From the NCBI RefSeq assembly GCF_900114775.1, contig NZ_FOUE01000002.1, forward strand, positions 397,857 to 461,856: a DNA stretch of 64,000 bases, written 5' to 3'. The notes beneath the pieces are model-generated. The model saw nothing but the letters and a program-made list of their open reading frames with translations, did not search any database and was not told the DNA's origin. Shown here piece by piece: positions 31,851-39,781 of the stretch (its first letter is position 1; each line of letters starts with the position of its first letter). This stretch comes from Marinobacter zhejiangensis (GTDB lineage: Bacteria > Pseudomonadota > Gammaproteobacteria > Pseudomonadales > Oleiphilaceae). The position numbers and the translations under genes are program-made.

Positions 31851-31879
31851 AAAAAAGCCGGTCTTTGACCGGCTTTTTT
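31851..31879 (+). terminator. Terminator of the tRNA-Met gene
   Basis: A perfect AAAAAAGCCGGTC / GACCGGCTTTTTT stem with a 3-base loop and T-run starts six bases after the tRNA CCA. Confidence 0.95.
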
Positions 31880-31960
31880 CGTTTTCAAAGGGGCTATTTG
31901 AGTCAGCACCTATGTTTGCGCTTCGCGCGGTGTGGTTGCTGCCGCAGAAGCAGGTCGCTT

Positions 31961-31978
31961 CTGCTCCCCGCTACCAAT
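31961..31978 (+). pseudogene. Remnant of a second tRNA-Met 3' end
   Basis: The 13 bases CCCCGCTACCAAT are identical to the acceptor end, CCA and next two bases of the intact tRNA 131 bases upstream, and are followed by a related terminator hairpin. The preceding 80 bases no longer fold as a tRNA. This is either a decayed tandem tRNA copy or an attachment-site-like duplicate of the tRNA 3' end. Confidence 0.65.
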
Positions 31979-31982
31979 ACAG

Positions 31983-32009
31983 AAAAGGCCAGTCGATGAC
32001 TGGCCTTTT
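31983..32009. terminator. Second terminator, homologous to the tRNA terminator
   Basis: AAAAGGCCAGTC pairs perfectly with GACTGGCCTTTT across a 3-base loop. Position and flanks mirror the upstream tRNA terminator. It could also end transcription of the convergent amidase gene. Confidence 0.9.
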
Positions 32010-32044
32010 CGTTTCTGGAAGGGCTCCTCGTTAGCGCTCTTTGC

Positions 32045-33526
32045 TCAGAACCCAGCAGGTACCTGAAAGCCAGCCAGCCCCTGTTGTTCCAGAAGTCGGG
32101 CGAAGCCGATGGTGGTGAGGTCCTTGCCCGGCGCGCCAATCACCTGGACATTGTAGGGCAGCCCGTTGGCGGTGCGTCCTATGGGGACCGAGGTGGCAGG
32201 CAAGCCCAGTAGTGTGGCCAGTGCGATCCAGCAGAACTGATCCATGTAAGGACGTGGTTTGCCGCTCACCTGGATTTTACGTCTGAACACCGGCTGGCTG
32301 TGGTCGTGGGGAATGGCCGTTGTTGGCGTAACCGGGGTTAACAGTACATCGTACTCGTTGAACAGGGTTTCAACCTGGGCCCGCATTTGTTCCCGCTTCT
32401 CATTCCACATCAACCACTCGCCGTAACTCAGGTTTACCCCTCGCCCATAGTGGCCGGAACCCACAGTCATCGAGGTAACTCGGCTCAGTATCGGGTCCAG
32501 GTGACTGGCAACCAGCATCTGGCGCTTCTGTGCAGGTTTGAGGGATCCCCCCATCAATCCGCCAAGCAGGCAGAAATAGACCGGGAGGATCCGTTCAAGG
32601 TCGAGCAGGGGGTGTCTGGCCGGGCTGATGGACACACCGGAGCGGGCGATCTGGTCGGTGAGGTTCTGGTAGCCAGCGGCGAGTTCCTTATCGATCGGGC
32701 AAGCCGGGTCGCTGAACCAATGGCCCACACGCACTTGGGAAAGGCTGGCATGGCTAGATTGCTCCATCTCCAGCTTCCAGCTCCGTGCCTCCTGGGAGTT
32801 GGGGCCGGCGAGAACATCCAGTAGCAGCTCAAGGTCATCACTGGTTCTCGCCATCGGGCCACCGGTCACCAGGTCGGGTTCGGACAGGGCGCCGGGAGGT
32901 CCGGGGATATGCCCGCGCATGGAAATGAGGCCGCGGGACGGTTTGTGCCCGAAAACGCCGCAGAAGTGCGAGGGGGTGCGTATTGATCCGGCCAGGTCAC
33001 TGCCAATCTCAAGAGGTGTCATGCCGGCCGCCAGCGCAGCGGCAGCACCACCGGACGAGCCCCCGGGGGTATGATTCTTGTTATGGGGGTTGTTGGTCAC
33101 CCCAAAGAGCCGGTTGTAGCTCTGGATGTCTGAGGCGTAGAGCGGCACATTGGATTTGCCGAGGATGATCGCGCCGGCATCCTGCAACCGTTGAACCACC
33201 GCCGCAGACTGTTTGGGTCGGTGCCGTTTCAGTTTGGGGGCGCCAGCGGTGCAAGGCATGCCTGCCACCTCCCAGGTGTCTTTCACGGTCAGCGGCAGCC
33301 CGTGCAGGGGACCGGGCTCTACTCCGGCCTTAAGTCGTGCATCGGCGTCGGCCGCGGCTTCCAGTGCGGACTTGCCATCCACATAAGTAAACGCATTGAT
33401 GTGGGGGTTGTGGCTGTTGATGCGATGAAGCAGGCTTTGGGTTAGCTCAACGCTGGTAAGCTTGCCGGAGCGTAAGTCGTCGGCCAGTTGGTGGGCCGGT
33501 CGGTAGTGCAGAGGAGCTTGGCTCAA
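32045..33526 (-). CDS. Amidase-signature family hydrolase
   Basis: This 493-residue amidase-signature enzyme has the Ser-cisSer-Lys triad visible: Lys82 in PLTVKDTWEVAG, Ser158 in TPGGSSGGAAAALAAGM and the nucleophile Ser181 in EIGSDLAGSIRTPSHFCGV. The substrate is unknown. It is not GatA by context, since gatB and gatC are absent, and the loops differ. The start codon is TTG (MSQAPLHY) with AGGG upstream; no ATG fits. It is 20 bases downstream of the voltage-sensor-like gene on the same strand and probably shares its transcript. Confidence 0.88.
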   Translation of the reverse strand: MSQAPLHYRPAHQLADDLRSGKLTSVELTQSLLHRINSHNPHINAFTYVDGKSALEAAADADARLKAGVEPGPLHGLPLTVKDTWEVAGMPCTAGAPKLKRHRPKQSAAVVQRLQDAGAIILGKSNVPLYASDIQSYNRLFGVTNNPHNKNHTPGGSSGGAAAALAAGMTPLEIGSDLAGSIRTPSHFCGVFGHKPSRGLISMRGHIPGPPGALSEPDLVTGGPMARTSDDLELLLDVLAGPNSQEARSWKLEMEQSSHASLSQVRVGHWFSDPACPIDKELAAGYQNLTDQIARSGVSISPARHPLLDLERILPVYFCLLGGLMGGSLKPAQKRQMLVASHLDPILSRVTSMTVGSGHYGRGVNLSYGEWLMWNEKREQMRAQVETLFNEYDVLLTPVTPTTAIPHDHSQPVFRRKIQVSGKPRPYMDQFCWIALATLLGLPATSVPIGRTANGLPYNVQVIGAPGKDLTTIGFARLLEQQGLAGFQVPAGF

Positions 33527-33546
33527 AATAGGGTTCCCTATGACGG

Positions 33547-34557
33547 TTACTGTTTCAGCTCAGCGCGCCAGTGTTTGACTTTGACCTGGGCCTTGATGGC
33601 CTCAATGATTTCGTTAATCAGTGCAATCAGCGCGTCATTCCGCGTCTCATCCGGCTCTTCGGTGCCCGGTGCGGGCAACATAACCTGGACCAGATCCTCA
33701 ACAAAGGCGTGGTTGGAGGTCGATGCCAGGTCTTCCATGATCTGGTGGACGACATTGGCGACAATATCGCCAACGGCGTCTTCAAGTGTTTCCTGGATTG
33801 TTGGGCCGACAACCGGAACCAGCCGCAGGCGAGACAGCTCCAGGTTCTGCTTCAGGGCATTATCGACCCTGCCTTCCAGGTAGATCCGCAAGTCTGCCCG
33901 TTTGGGCATATAGCCCTGACTGGCCGCCTTGGCGATTCGCCCAGAGATCCATTCCGTCAGCATTTCCCGGCGAGGATAAAGAATATCGTCCTGGATTCGC
34001 TCAAACAGTGGCGACCCCAGTGAGAGTTCGCTTTGTACCCCGGACAGCACCTTGATCACGATCCGGTCTGACAGCTCTTCCATGAACGCCTCGTAGTAAA
34101 AACTGACCAGGCGGTACAATCGGAACTGGGTGATGTCGATGATCTTGTATTGGTGCAGGCGGTAGATAATCGAGATCACCCGAAGTACCCGCAGGAAGCG
34201 CAGACTGCCCACTGGAATACAGCCCACCAGGTCGTACCAGTGAATAAAGGGGTAGAAATACCAGCGGTCGTAGACCCGGGCTTTGATGGCATAGCCCCAG
34301 CGCAGGAAAAACTCCGACAGGAAGATGGTGACAAAAACCAGGTCCACAAACAGGAAGTTTTCGTGGACAGGTTGGTAGAACTGATGGACCTGGGGCGCAT
34401 GCTCCAGCAGCAGGTTCTGCACCGCGATAAACCCGTAGATCGAATCGATAACAATCAGGGTCAGATTGATGATCAGCAGCCCCAGCATCAGGAAATCGAT
34501 GATGAACCAGATGAGCTGATGGCTGGTTTTCAGGTTTTCACGGTTGATCTTGAGCAT
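33547..34557 (-). CDS. Voltage-sensor-like membrane protein without a pore domain
   Basis: This 336-residue protein has four hydrophobic segments near its N-terminus (about 15-47, 67-89, 98-115, 117-137). The fourth, SLRFLRVLRVISIIYR, has Arg at 120, 123, 126 and 133, the every-third-residue pattern of a voltage-sensing S4 helix. Segment two ends with EFFLRW and segment three has Asp109, the countercharges expected. No pore helix, selectivity filter or S5/S6 follows. Instead about 190 residues of amphipathic helices form a cytoplasmic C-terminus, including a VGPTIQETLEDAVGDIVANV stretch. It could be a proton-channel-like or voltage-coupled regulator; the usual annotation would be 'ion transporter'. 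Function not shown. Confidence 0.75.
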   Translation of the reverse strand: MLKINRENLKTSHQLIWFIIDFLMLGLLIINLTLIVIDSIYGFIAVQNLLLEHAPQVHQFYQPVHENFLFVDLVFVTIFLSEFFLRWGYAIKARVYDRWYFYPFIHWYDLVGCIPVGSLRFLRVLRVISIIYRLHQYKIIDITQFRLYRLVSFYYEAFMEELSDRIVIKVLSGVQSELSLGSPLFERIQDDILYPRREMLTEWISGRIAKAASQGYMPKRADLRIYLEGRVDNALKQNLELSRLRLVPVVGPTIQETLEDAVGDIVANVVHQIMEDLASTSNHAFVEDLVQVMLPAPGTEEPDETRNDALIALINEIIEAIKAQVKVKHWRAELKQ

Positions 34558-34603
34558 CTGGTTGCCTTGGATACTGCAGGTGGTCCGAGTGCAGAAGGTT
34601 AGC

Positions 34604-35812
34604 CTATTTCAGCTCGCCAGACGACTTGCCCAGTAGGCGGCGAGCAATGATAAGAAGCTGAATTTGCTGGGTTCCTTCAAAAATGTCGAGAATTTTTGAG
34701 TCCCTCGACCATTTTTCCAGCAGCTCGGTCTCGGAAAAACCCAGGCCGCTGCAGAGCTCAACGCAACGCAGGGTGATGGCATTGCCCACCCGGCCGGCCT
34801 TGGCCTTGGCCATGGAGGCTTCCTTCGAGTTGGGCTGACCATTATCGGCCATCCAGGCGGCACGCAGGGTCAGCAGGCGGGCGGCTTCGAGCTCGGCTTC
34901 CAGTAAATTAAGCTCCCTGACAGCGGCGGGCTGACTCCAGCTCTGTAGCTGGTAATCCAGCGCCAGTCCGGATGAAGCCAGCAATTCACGGGTTTTCTCC
35001 AGAGCTGCGCGGGCCACACCGATGGCCATAGCGGCGACGACGGGCCGGGTGTTGTCAAATGTCTGCATGGCACCGGCAAAGCCCTTGTCAACGCTGACTT
35101 CCGGGTCGCCCAGCAGGTTTTGCTTCGGCACCCGGCAGTTGTCGAACCGAATGGTGGCCGTGTCCGAGGCGCGAATGCCGAGTTTTTTCTCCAGTCGTTC
35201 CACGGTCATGCCCGGTGTGCCCTTTTCGACCACAAACGACTTGATGGCGGCGCGCCCCAGACTGAGATCCAGGCTGGCCCAGACCACCACGGCATCGGCC
35301 CGCTCGCCCGCAGTGACGAAGATTTTTTCGCCATTGATCACGTAGTGGTCGCCCTCTGCTGTGGCGGTTGTTCGTATGGCGGCACTGTCAGAGCCGGCGC
35401 CGGGTTCGGTGATGGCCATAGCAGCCCAGGTTTTGCCAAAGCGCTTCAGCTGCTCTTCGTTCGCAACGGCAGCGATGGCGGAGTTACCCAGGCCCTGACG
35501 GGGAATCGACAGGGCGAGGCCAACGTCACCCCAGCAAATCTCGGTAAGGCCCAGCACGGTGTTCATGTTGGTTCCGTTGCGATTGCCGGCACCCCCTTCG
35601 GCCCCGGACCTTGCCAGCTTTCCGGCCCCGGCCCCGCCGCTGAGGGAGCCATCATTCATGCCATCCATAATGGTGGCAAACATGTCGAGTTCCTTGGGAT
35701 AGCTGTGTTCGGCGCGGTCGTATTTACGGGATATGGGTCGGAACACCGCTTTCGCGGTTTGTTGGGCCTGGTGAATGATGGGGCCAAACTTACGGGGAAT
35801 TTCGAGATACAT
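34604..35812 (-). CDS. Acyl-CoA dehydrogenase, subunit with the catalytic Glu
   Basis: This 402-residue FAD enzyme of the acyl-CoA dehydrogenase family oxidises an acyl-CoA to the 2-enoyl-CoA. Visible motifs are AMAITEPGAGSDSAAIRTTA (flavin and substrate), VINGEKIFVTAGERAD, and ILDIFEGTQQIQLLI, whose Glu sits at the canonical catalytic-base position. The start MYLEIPRKFGP is chosen because GAGGAG lies 9 bases upstream. It follows a second dehydrogenase gene by 13 bases, so the two are co-transcribed and may form one heteromeric enzyme. Confidence 0.93.
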   Translation of the reverse strand: MYLEIPRKFGPIIHQAQQTAKAVFRPISRKYDRAEHSYPKELDMFATIMDGMNDGSLSGGAGAGKLARSGAEGGAGNRNGTNMNTVLGLTEICWGDVGLALSIPRQGLGNSAIAAVANEEQLKRFGKTWAAMAITEPGAGSDSAAIRTTATAEGDHYVINGEKIFVTAGERADAVVVWASLDLSLGRAAIKSFVVEKGTPGMTVERLEKKLGIRASDTATIRFDNCRVPKQNLLGDPEVSVDKGFAGAMQTFDNTRPVVAAMAIGVARAALEKTRELLASSGLALDYQLQSWSQPAAVRELNLLEAELEAARLLTLRAAWMADNGQPNSKEASMAKAKAGRVGNAITLRCVELCSGLGFSETELLEKWSRDSKILDIFEGTQQIQLLIIARRLLGKSSGELK

Positions 35813-35825
35813 AGTGCAGTGCTCC

Positions 35826-37148
35826 TCAAGCGTGGGCGCCACCAAAGTGAACGGCGACAGACCTCAGGTCCCGGTACCAACGCTCGACCGGGTGTTCTTT
35901 GACAAAGCCGTGCCCACCGAGCAGTTGTACCCCTTGGGTGCCGGTCTCCATGGCCTTTTCGTTGCAGAGCAGGCGCGCAAGGCTGGCTTCTCGATGCCAA
36001 CTCATCCCGCTTTCTGCCCGGCTGGCGGCTCGCCAGGTCAGCAGGCGCATGCTGTCCGTCTCAATAGCCATGTTGCTGATCATGAAGGCCACGGACTGGC
36101 GATGACTGATGGGCTCGCCAAAGGCCGTGCGTTCGTTGCAATAAGAAATCACATAGTCGAGAACAGCCTGAGCGGTGCCAATGGCGAGTCCGCAACGCAT
36201 CAAGCTGGCACGGTCCAGAAAGTTGTCGTAGTCAAAGGTGTCGTCACCGAGCAGGGCTTCCTTGGGCAGAGCGACGCGATCGAAGTCAAGGCGGGCCAGC
36301 TGCGCCGCCCGTAAGCCCATGCCGGGGTCTGCTGTACGGTGGAGGCCATCAACGCCTCCCGGTACGAGGAACAGTCGCGGCAGTCCTTCAAGCTCGGCGG
36401 CTACCAGGATCAGGTCGCTGACTTCCCCCAATACAACCCCGCTTTTGCTGCCAGTCAGCTCGAAGCCATCGTTGCTGCGACGGGCATGGGTTTGCAGTTG
36501 CCGAGGATCAAAGAGCGGTGTTGGTTCGTCCACCGCAATGGTGGCGATCGGGGCGTCGGCTTCGCAGAACAGTGGCAGAAAACTCGACTGCTGAGCGCCA
36601 GTGCCCCACTGGGTGATGGCCTGGGCCACACCGAATGGAGCCAGCAGGGCAAGTGCCAGCCCCATATCGCCGTAGGCCAGTTGCTCGGCAATCAGTACGC
36701 TGTTGACGGGCGACTGGTACTCGGCGACACCGCCAAATGGTTCGGGAATGGCGTATAGGGCGAGTCCAAGTTCGTTTGCGGCTTCAAACACCCGTGCCGG
36801 CATGGCAGCGGCTTCATCCGCTTCGGCAGCTGCTGGCCTGAGAACATCAGCGGCAAGTCGTTGCAGGGTGTCGACGATGATTGTCTGATCTTCGTCGAGG
36901 GACAGGTCGAACAGGTCTTGTGACTGGCGGTTTGGTAGCTTATTTCTGGGAAGCCAACTGGATACCCGACTGACCTCCCTTGCTGCCAGGGATAGGGTTC
37001 GGAACCCGGCTTTGGTGCCCTGATAAGCCGCTTTTTCAACCGGCGTTCTCATGCCAAGACGGTCCAGCCAGGGGCTGGAGGCGAGCCGGGTCATGGAAGA
37101 CAGGGCGAGGCCGATGGGGTCTCGGTTCTGTCGTGGCTGTCGGGACAT
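35826..37148 (-). CDS. Acyl-CoA dehydrogenase-like partner subunit
   Basis: This 440-residue member of the acyl-CoA dehydrogenase family has an extra N-terminal segment of about 75 residues, then the helical domain, a weak β-domain (ATIAVDEPTPLF replaces the usual TEP-G-GSD motif) and the C-terminal helices (NERTAFGEPISHRQSVAFMI, LLGGHGFVKEHPVERWYRDL). It stops before the usual EGT catalytic-Glu motif of this family. A Glu in the alternative isovaleryl-type position is not obvious either. It may be the non-catalytic half of a heterodimer with the adjacent gene. It starts at ATG with AAGGAG upstream and is transcribed divergently from the hemolysin-III gene. Confidence 0.88.
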   Translation of the reverse strand: MSRQPRQNRDPIGLALSSMTRLASSPWLDRLGMRTPVEKAAYQGTKAGFRTLSLAAREVSRVSSWLPRNKLPNRQSQDLFDLSLDEDQTIIVDTLQRLAADVLRPAAAEADEAAAMPARVFEAANELGLALYAIPEPFGGVAEYQSPVNSVLIAEQLAYGDMGLALALLAPFGVAQAITQWGTGAQQSSFLPLFCEADAPIATIAVDEPTPLFDPRQLQTHARRSNDGFELTGSKSGVVLGEVSDLILVAAELEGLPRLFLVPGGVDGLHRTADPGMGLRAAQLARLDFDRVALPKEALLGDDTFDYDNFLDRASLMRCGLAIGTAQAVLDYVISYCNERTAFGEPISHRQSVAFMISNMAIETDSMRLLTWRAASRAESGMSWHREASLARLLCNEKAMETGTQGVQLLGGHGFVKEHPVERWYRDLRSVAVHFGGAHA

Positions 37149-37385
37149 TGCGCTGCTCCTTCTTGCACGGTTTTAACCCGATCATGTGGCGATCGTCCCG
37201 GATTACCATTGGCAACATCGGCAAAGGTGCGTGGCGAAAGGGCCAATCTGGGTGTACTGGCAGGCGCTTGCTGAAGTTGTTCATGGATTAACTGACCCGT
37301 CAGGCGGTAAACTCGGACACAAGGGGCCGGGTAGCGGGGTGACCTGGCCTTGACGTGAAATGAACGGGTATTCAGGGAGAATTGT

Positions 37386-38048
37386 GTGACCCAATCGGTG
37401 TCGTTTGAGCCTTATCCCAAGGTTGAAGAATGGTTGAACTGGCTGACCCACGGTCTTGCGGCACTCTTCAGTGTGGCCGGTATGGTTGTGTTGTTGGTGA
37501 TGGCCGCGGGTCAGGAGGATGTCTGGAAGATCGTCAGTTTCAGCATCTACGGAACCAGTATGACGCTGCTGTTCCTCGCGTCTACGCTTTATCATTTCGC
37601 GCGACGGCCCGAGATGCGCCGGGTATTCAAAATGTTGGATCACTGCGCGATATTTTTGCTGATCGCTGGTACGTACACCCCGTTTCTTCTGGTGAACATG
37701 CGTGGCACGGTCGGTTGGACGCTGTTTGCAGTGATCTGGGGGCTGGCGCTGGGAGGCATCACGCTGAAGCTGGTGTTTGGGCACCGTTTCAAGCCGCTGC
37801 AGATCACGATTTATCTGTTGATGGGCTGGCTTGTGGTGGTCGCCTCCAAAGAGTTGGCTGACAGTGTGAACGCATTGGGGCTGTCGTTGGTCGTGGCTGG
37901 CGGCATTACCTATACCCTGGGGGTTGTGTTCTACCTAATTAAAAAAATCCCTTATAACCATGCAATCTGGCACCTTTTTGTGGTGGGTGGCAGTACCTGC
38001 CATTTCTTTGCCATCTACCACGGGGTGCTGAACGGCCCGACTGCCTGA
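37386..38048 (+). CDS. Hemolysin III / PAQR-family membrane protein
   Basis: This 220-residue seven-helix protein of the HlyIII/YqfA (PAQR) family has the family's metal-site motifs: FLASTLYHF, DHCAIFLLIAGTYTPF and HAIWHLFVVGGSTCHF. The biochemical activity of the bacterial members is uncertain; related proteins are ceramidase-like hydrolases. It starts at GTG after an AGGGAGA site. Its TGA overlaps the tamA ATG (TGATG), an unexpected coupling with an outer-membrane assembly operon. Confidence 0.92.
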   Translation: MTQSVSFEPYPKVEEWLNWLTHGLAALFSVAGMVVLLVMAAGQEDVWKIVSFSIYGTSMTLLFLASTLYHFARRPEMRRVFKMLDHCAIFLLIAGTYTPFLLVNMRGTVGWTLFAVIWGLALGGITLKLVFGHRFKPLQITIYLLMGWLVVVASKELADSVNALGLSLVVAGGITYTLGVVFYLIKKIPYNHAIWHLFVVGGSTCHFFAIYHGVLNGPTA

Positions 38049-39781
38049 TGCCAAGGGGAACACGGAAGTTCAAGTGGGTTTGCTGGCCGCTGTTGTGGCT
38101 GGTGTGTGCGCTCGCCCAGGCCCAGCAGGTGGAGGTGGTGGTTGAAGGGGATTTCCCCGAGCTGCAAGACAATGCCAATGCCTTTATCGGCGAGGTTGAG
38201 GGGCGCAGTGCCCAGCGCTTGCGCCGCTATGTACCAACCGCCATGGGCCAGGTTCGTGACGCCTTGAAGGCGTTGGGCTATTACCAGCCCGAGATCGAAT
38301 GGACGCTGGTCGACGACGGCTTGCCGACGCTGGTGTTGACCGTTACCCCAGGCGAGCCGGTGCATGTGCGCTCCGTTACCGTAACAATTGAAGGCCCCGC
38401 CAATACCGACCCTGACTTTCTGCCGGTGCTGCCCGATCGGCCGGCGGTAGGTGATGTGCTCAACCACGGTCATTACGATTCCCTGCGCCAGCTCATTCGC
38501 AACCAGGCAACGCGGCTGGGCTACTTTGATGGCACCTTCGAGAGGCATACCCTGGAGGTGAGCCCCGAAGCTGGCTATGCCGATATAACCCTGGCATTTA
38601 CCAGTGGACAGCGCTACCGATTGGGTGGCGTAACGTTTACCGGGGGCGAGGAGTTTGAGCGTGAACTGTTGGAGCGCTTTGTTTCCATCAGTCCTGGCGA
38701 GCTTTATCACGCCGACAAGGTAGCGACGCTCAATTCTGACCTTTCCAACAGTGGCTACTTTGCCCAGGTGCTGGTGGAGGCGATCCCGGAAGATGCCGAT
38801 GGCCTGGAGATTCCCGTGGTGGTCCAGCTTACGGCCCGGGAGCCAAGGTCAGTCTCGGCCGGTGTTGGGTTTTCTACCGACGTGGGCCCCCGTTTCAAGG
38901 GCACCTGGCGGGAACACTGGGTTAACCCCATGGGACACCGCCGGGGCGCTGAAACCGAGCTCTCTGGCCCCCGCCAGAACGTCAGCGCCTGGTACGAGTT
39001 GCCGCTGGATCCGCCGATGACAGACCTGATACGGCTGACAGCCGGTTACCAGATGGAAGACATCGAAGATGTCGAATCTGAGCGGTTAACCCTGGGTCAG
39101 CAGTGGCAGCACGAACTTGATAGCGGCTGGCTACAGATTCTCTCTCTCCGGGCGGAAGCCGAACGATACAGTATTGGTAGTGAACCTTCCTCCATGAGCC
39201 GGTTGCTGCTGCCGGGCCTGAGTTACTCCCGGCTTCGGGCCGATTCCCCGCTCGATCCCTCCCGTGGCTACCGCATCCAGTTTGATGTGTCGGGGGCCCA
39301 CAGGAAGTTGTTTTCAGATGCGGATGTTCTCCATGTCAATGTGTTGATGAAGGGGCTGATCACAGTCTGGGGTAACCATCGTCTGTTGACACGTTTCCAG
39401 TTTGGTGGGGTGGCGACAAACAGTTTCGATGATGTGCCTCCGTCGCTTAGATTTTTTGCCGGTGGTGACCAGAGTGTGCGCGGCTACGACTATCAGTCCT
39501 TGTCGCCCCGGGACGATGACGGGAACCTGGCCGGTGGCCGTTACCTGATGGTGGGCAGTGGGGAGTATCAGTACAGTTTTGCTCCCCATTGGCGGGTAGC
39601 CGCGTTTTTTGATCGCGGCAATGCGATCGATAACCTGACCGATGCACTGGTGGACGGGGTTGGTGCGGGTATTCGCTGGGTCAGTCCGGTTGGCCCGTTG
39701 AAGTTCGACATCGCCAAGGGCCTGGACGAGAACTTTGGCGGCGACTGGCGGATTCACTTTTCCATGGGGCCAGAGCTATGA
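38048..39781 (+). CDS. tamA: Translocation and assembly module subunit TamA
   Basis: TamA is an Omp85-family outer-membrane protein that works with TamB in autotransporter and envelope assembly. The 577-residue precursor has a signal peptide (WPLLWLVCALAQAQQ), three POTRA-like domains (about 27-270) and a 16-strand barrel. The barrel carries the loop-6 VRGY motif (GGDQSVRGYDYQSLSPR) and a terminal β-signal. It is coupled to tamB by an ATGA overlap. Confidence 0.94.
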   Translation: MPRGTRKFKWVCWPLLWLVCALAQAQQVEVVVEGDFPELQDNANAFIGEVEGRSAQRLRRYVPTAMGQVRDALKALGYYQPEIEWTLVDDGLPTLVLTVTPGEPVHVRSVTVTIEGPANTDPDFLPVLPDRPAVGDVLNHGHYDSLRQLIRNQATRLGYFDGTFERHTLEVSPEAGYADITLAFTSGQRYRLGGVTFTGGEEFERELLERFVSISPGELYHADKVATLNSDLSNSGYFAQVLVEAIPEDADGLEIPVVVQLTAREPRSVSAGVGFSTDVGPRFKGTWREHWVNPMGHRRGAETELSGPRQNVSAWYELPLDPPMTDLIRLTAGYQMEDIEDVESERLTLGQQWQHELDSGWLQILSLRAEAERYSIGSEPSSMSRLLLPGLSYSRLRADSPLDPSRGYRIQFDVSGAHRKLFSDADVLHVNVLMKGLITVWGNHRLLTRFQFGGVATNSFDDVPPSLRFFAGGDQSVRGYDYQSLSPRDDDGNLAGGRYLMVGSGEYQYSFAPHWRVAAFFDRGNAIDNLTDALVDGVGAGIRWVSPVGPLKFDIAKGLDENFGGDWRIHFSMGPEL

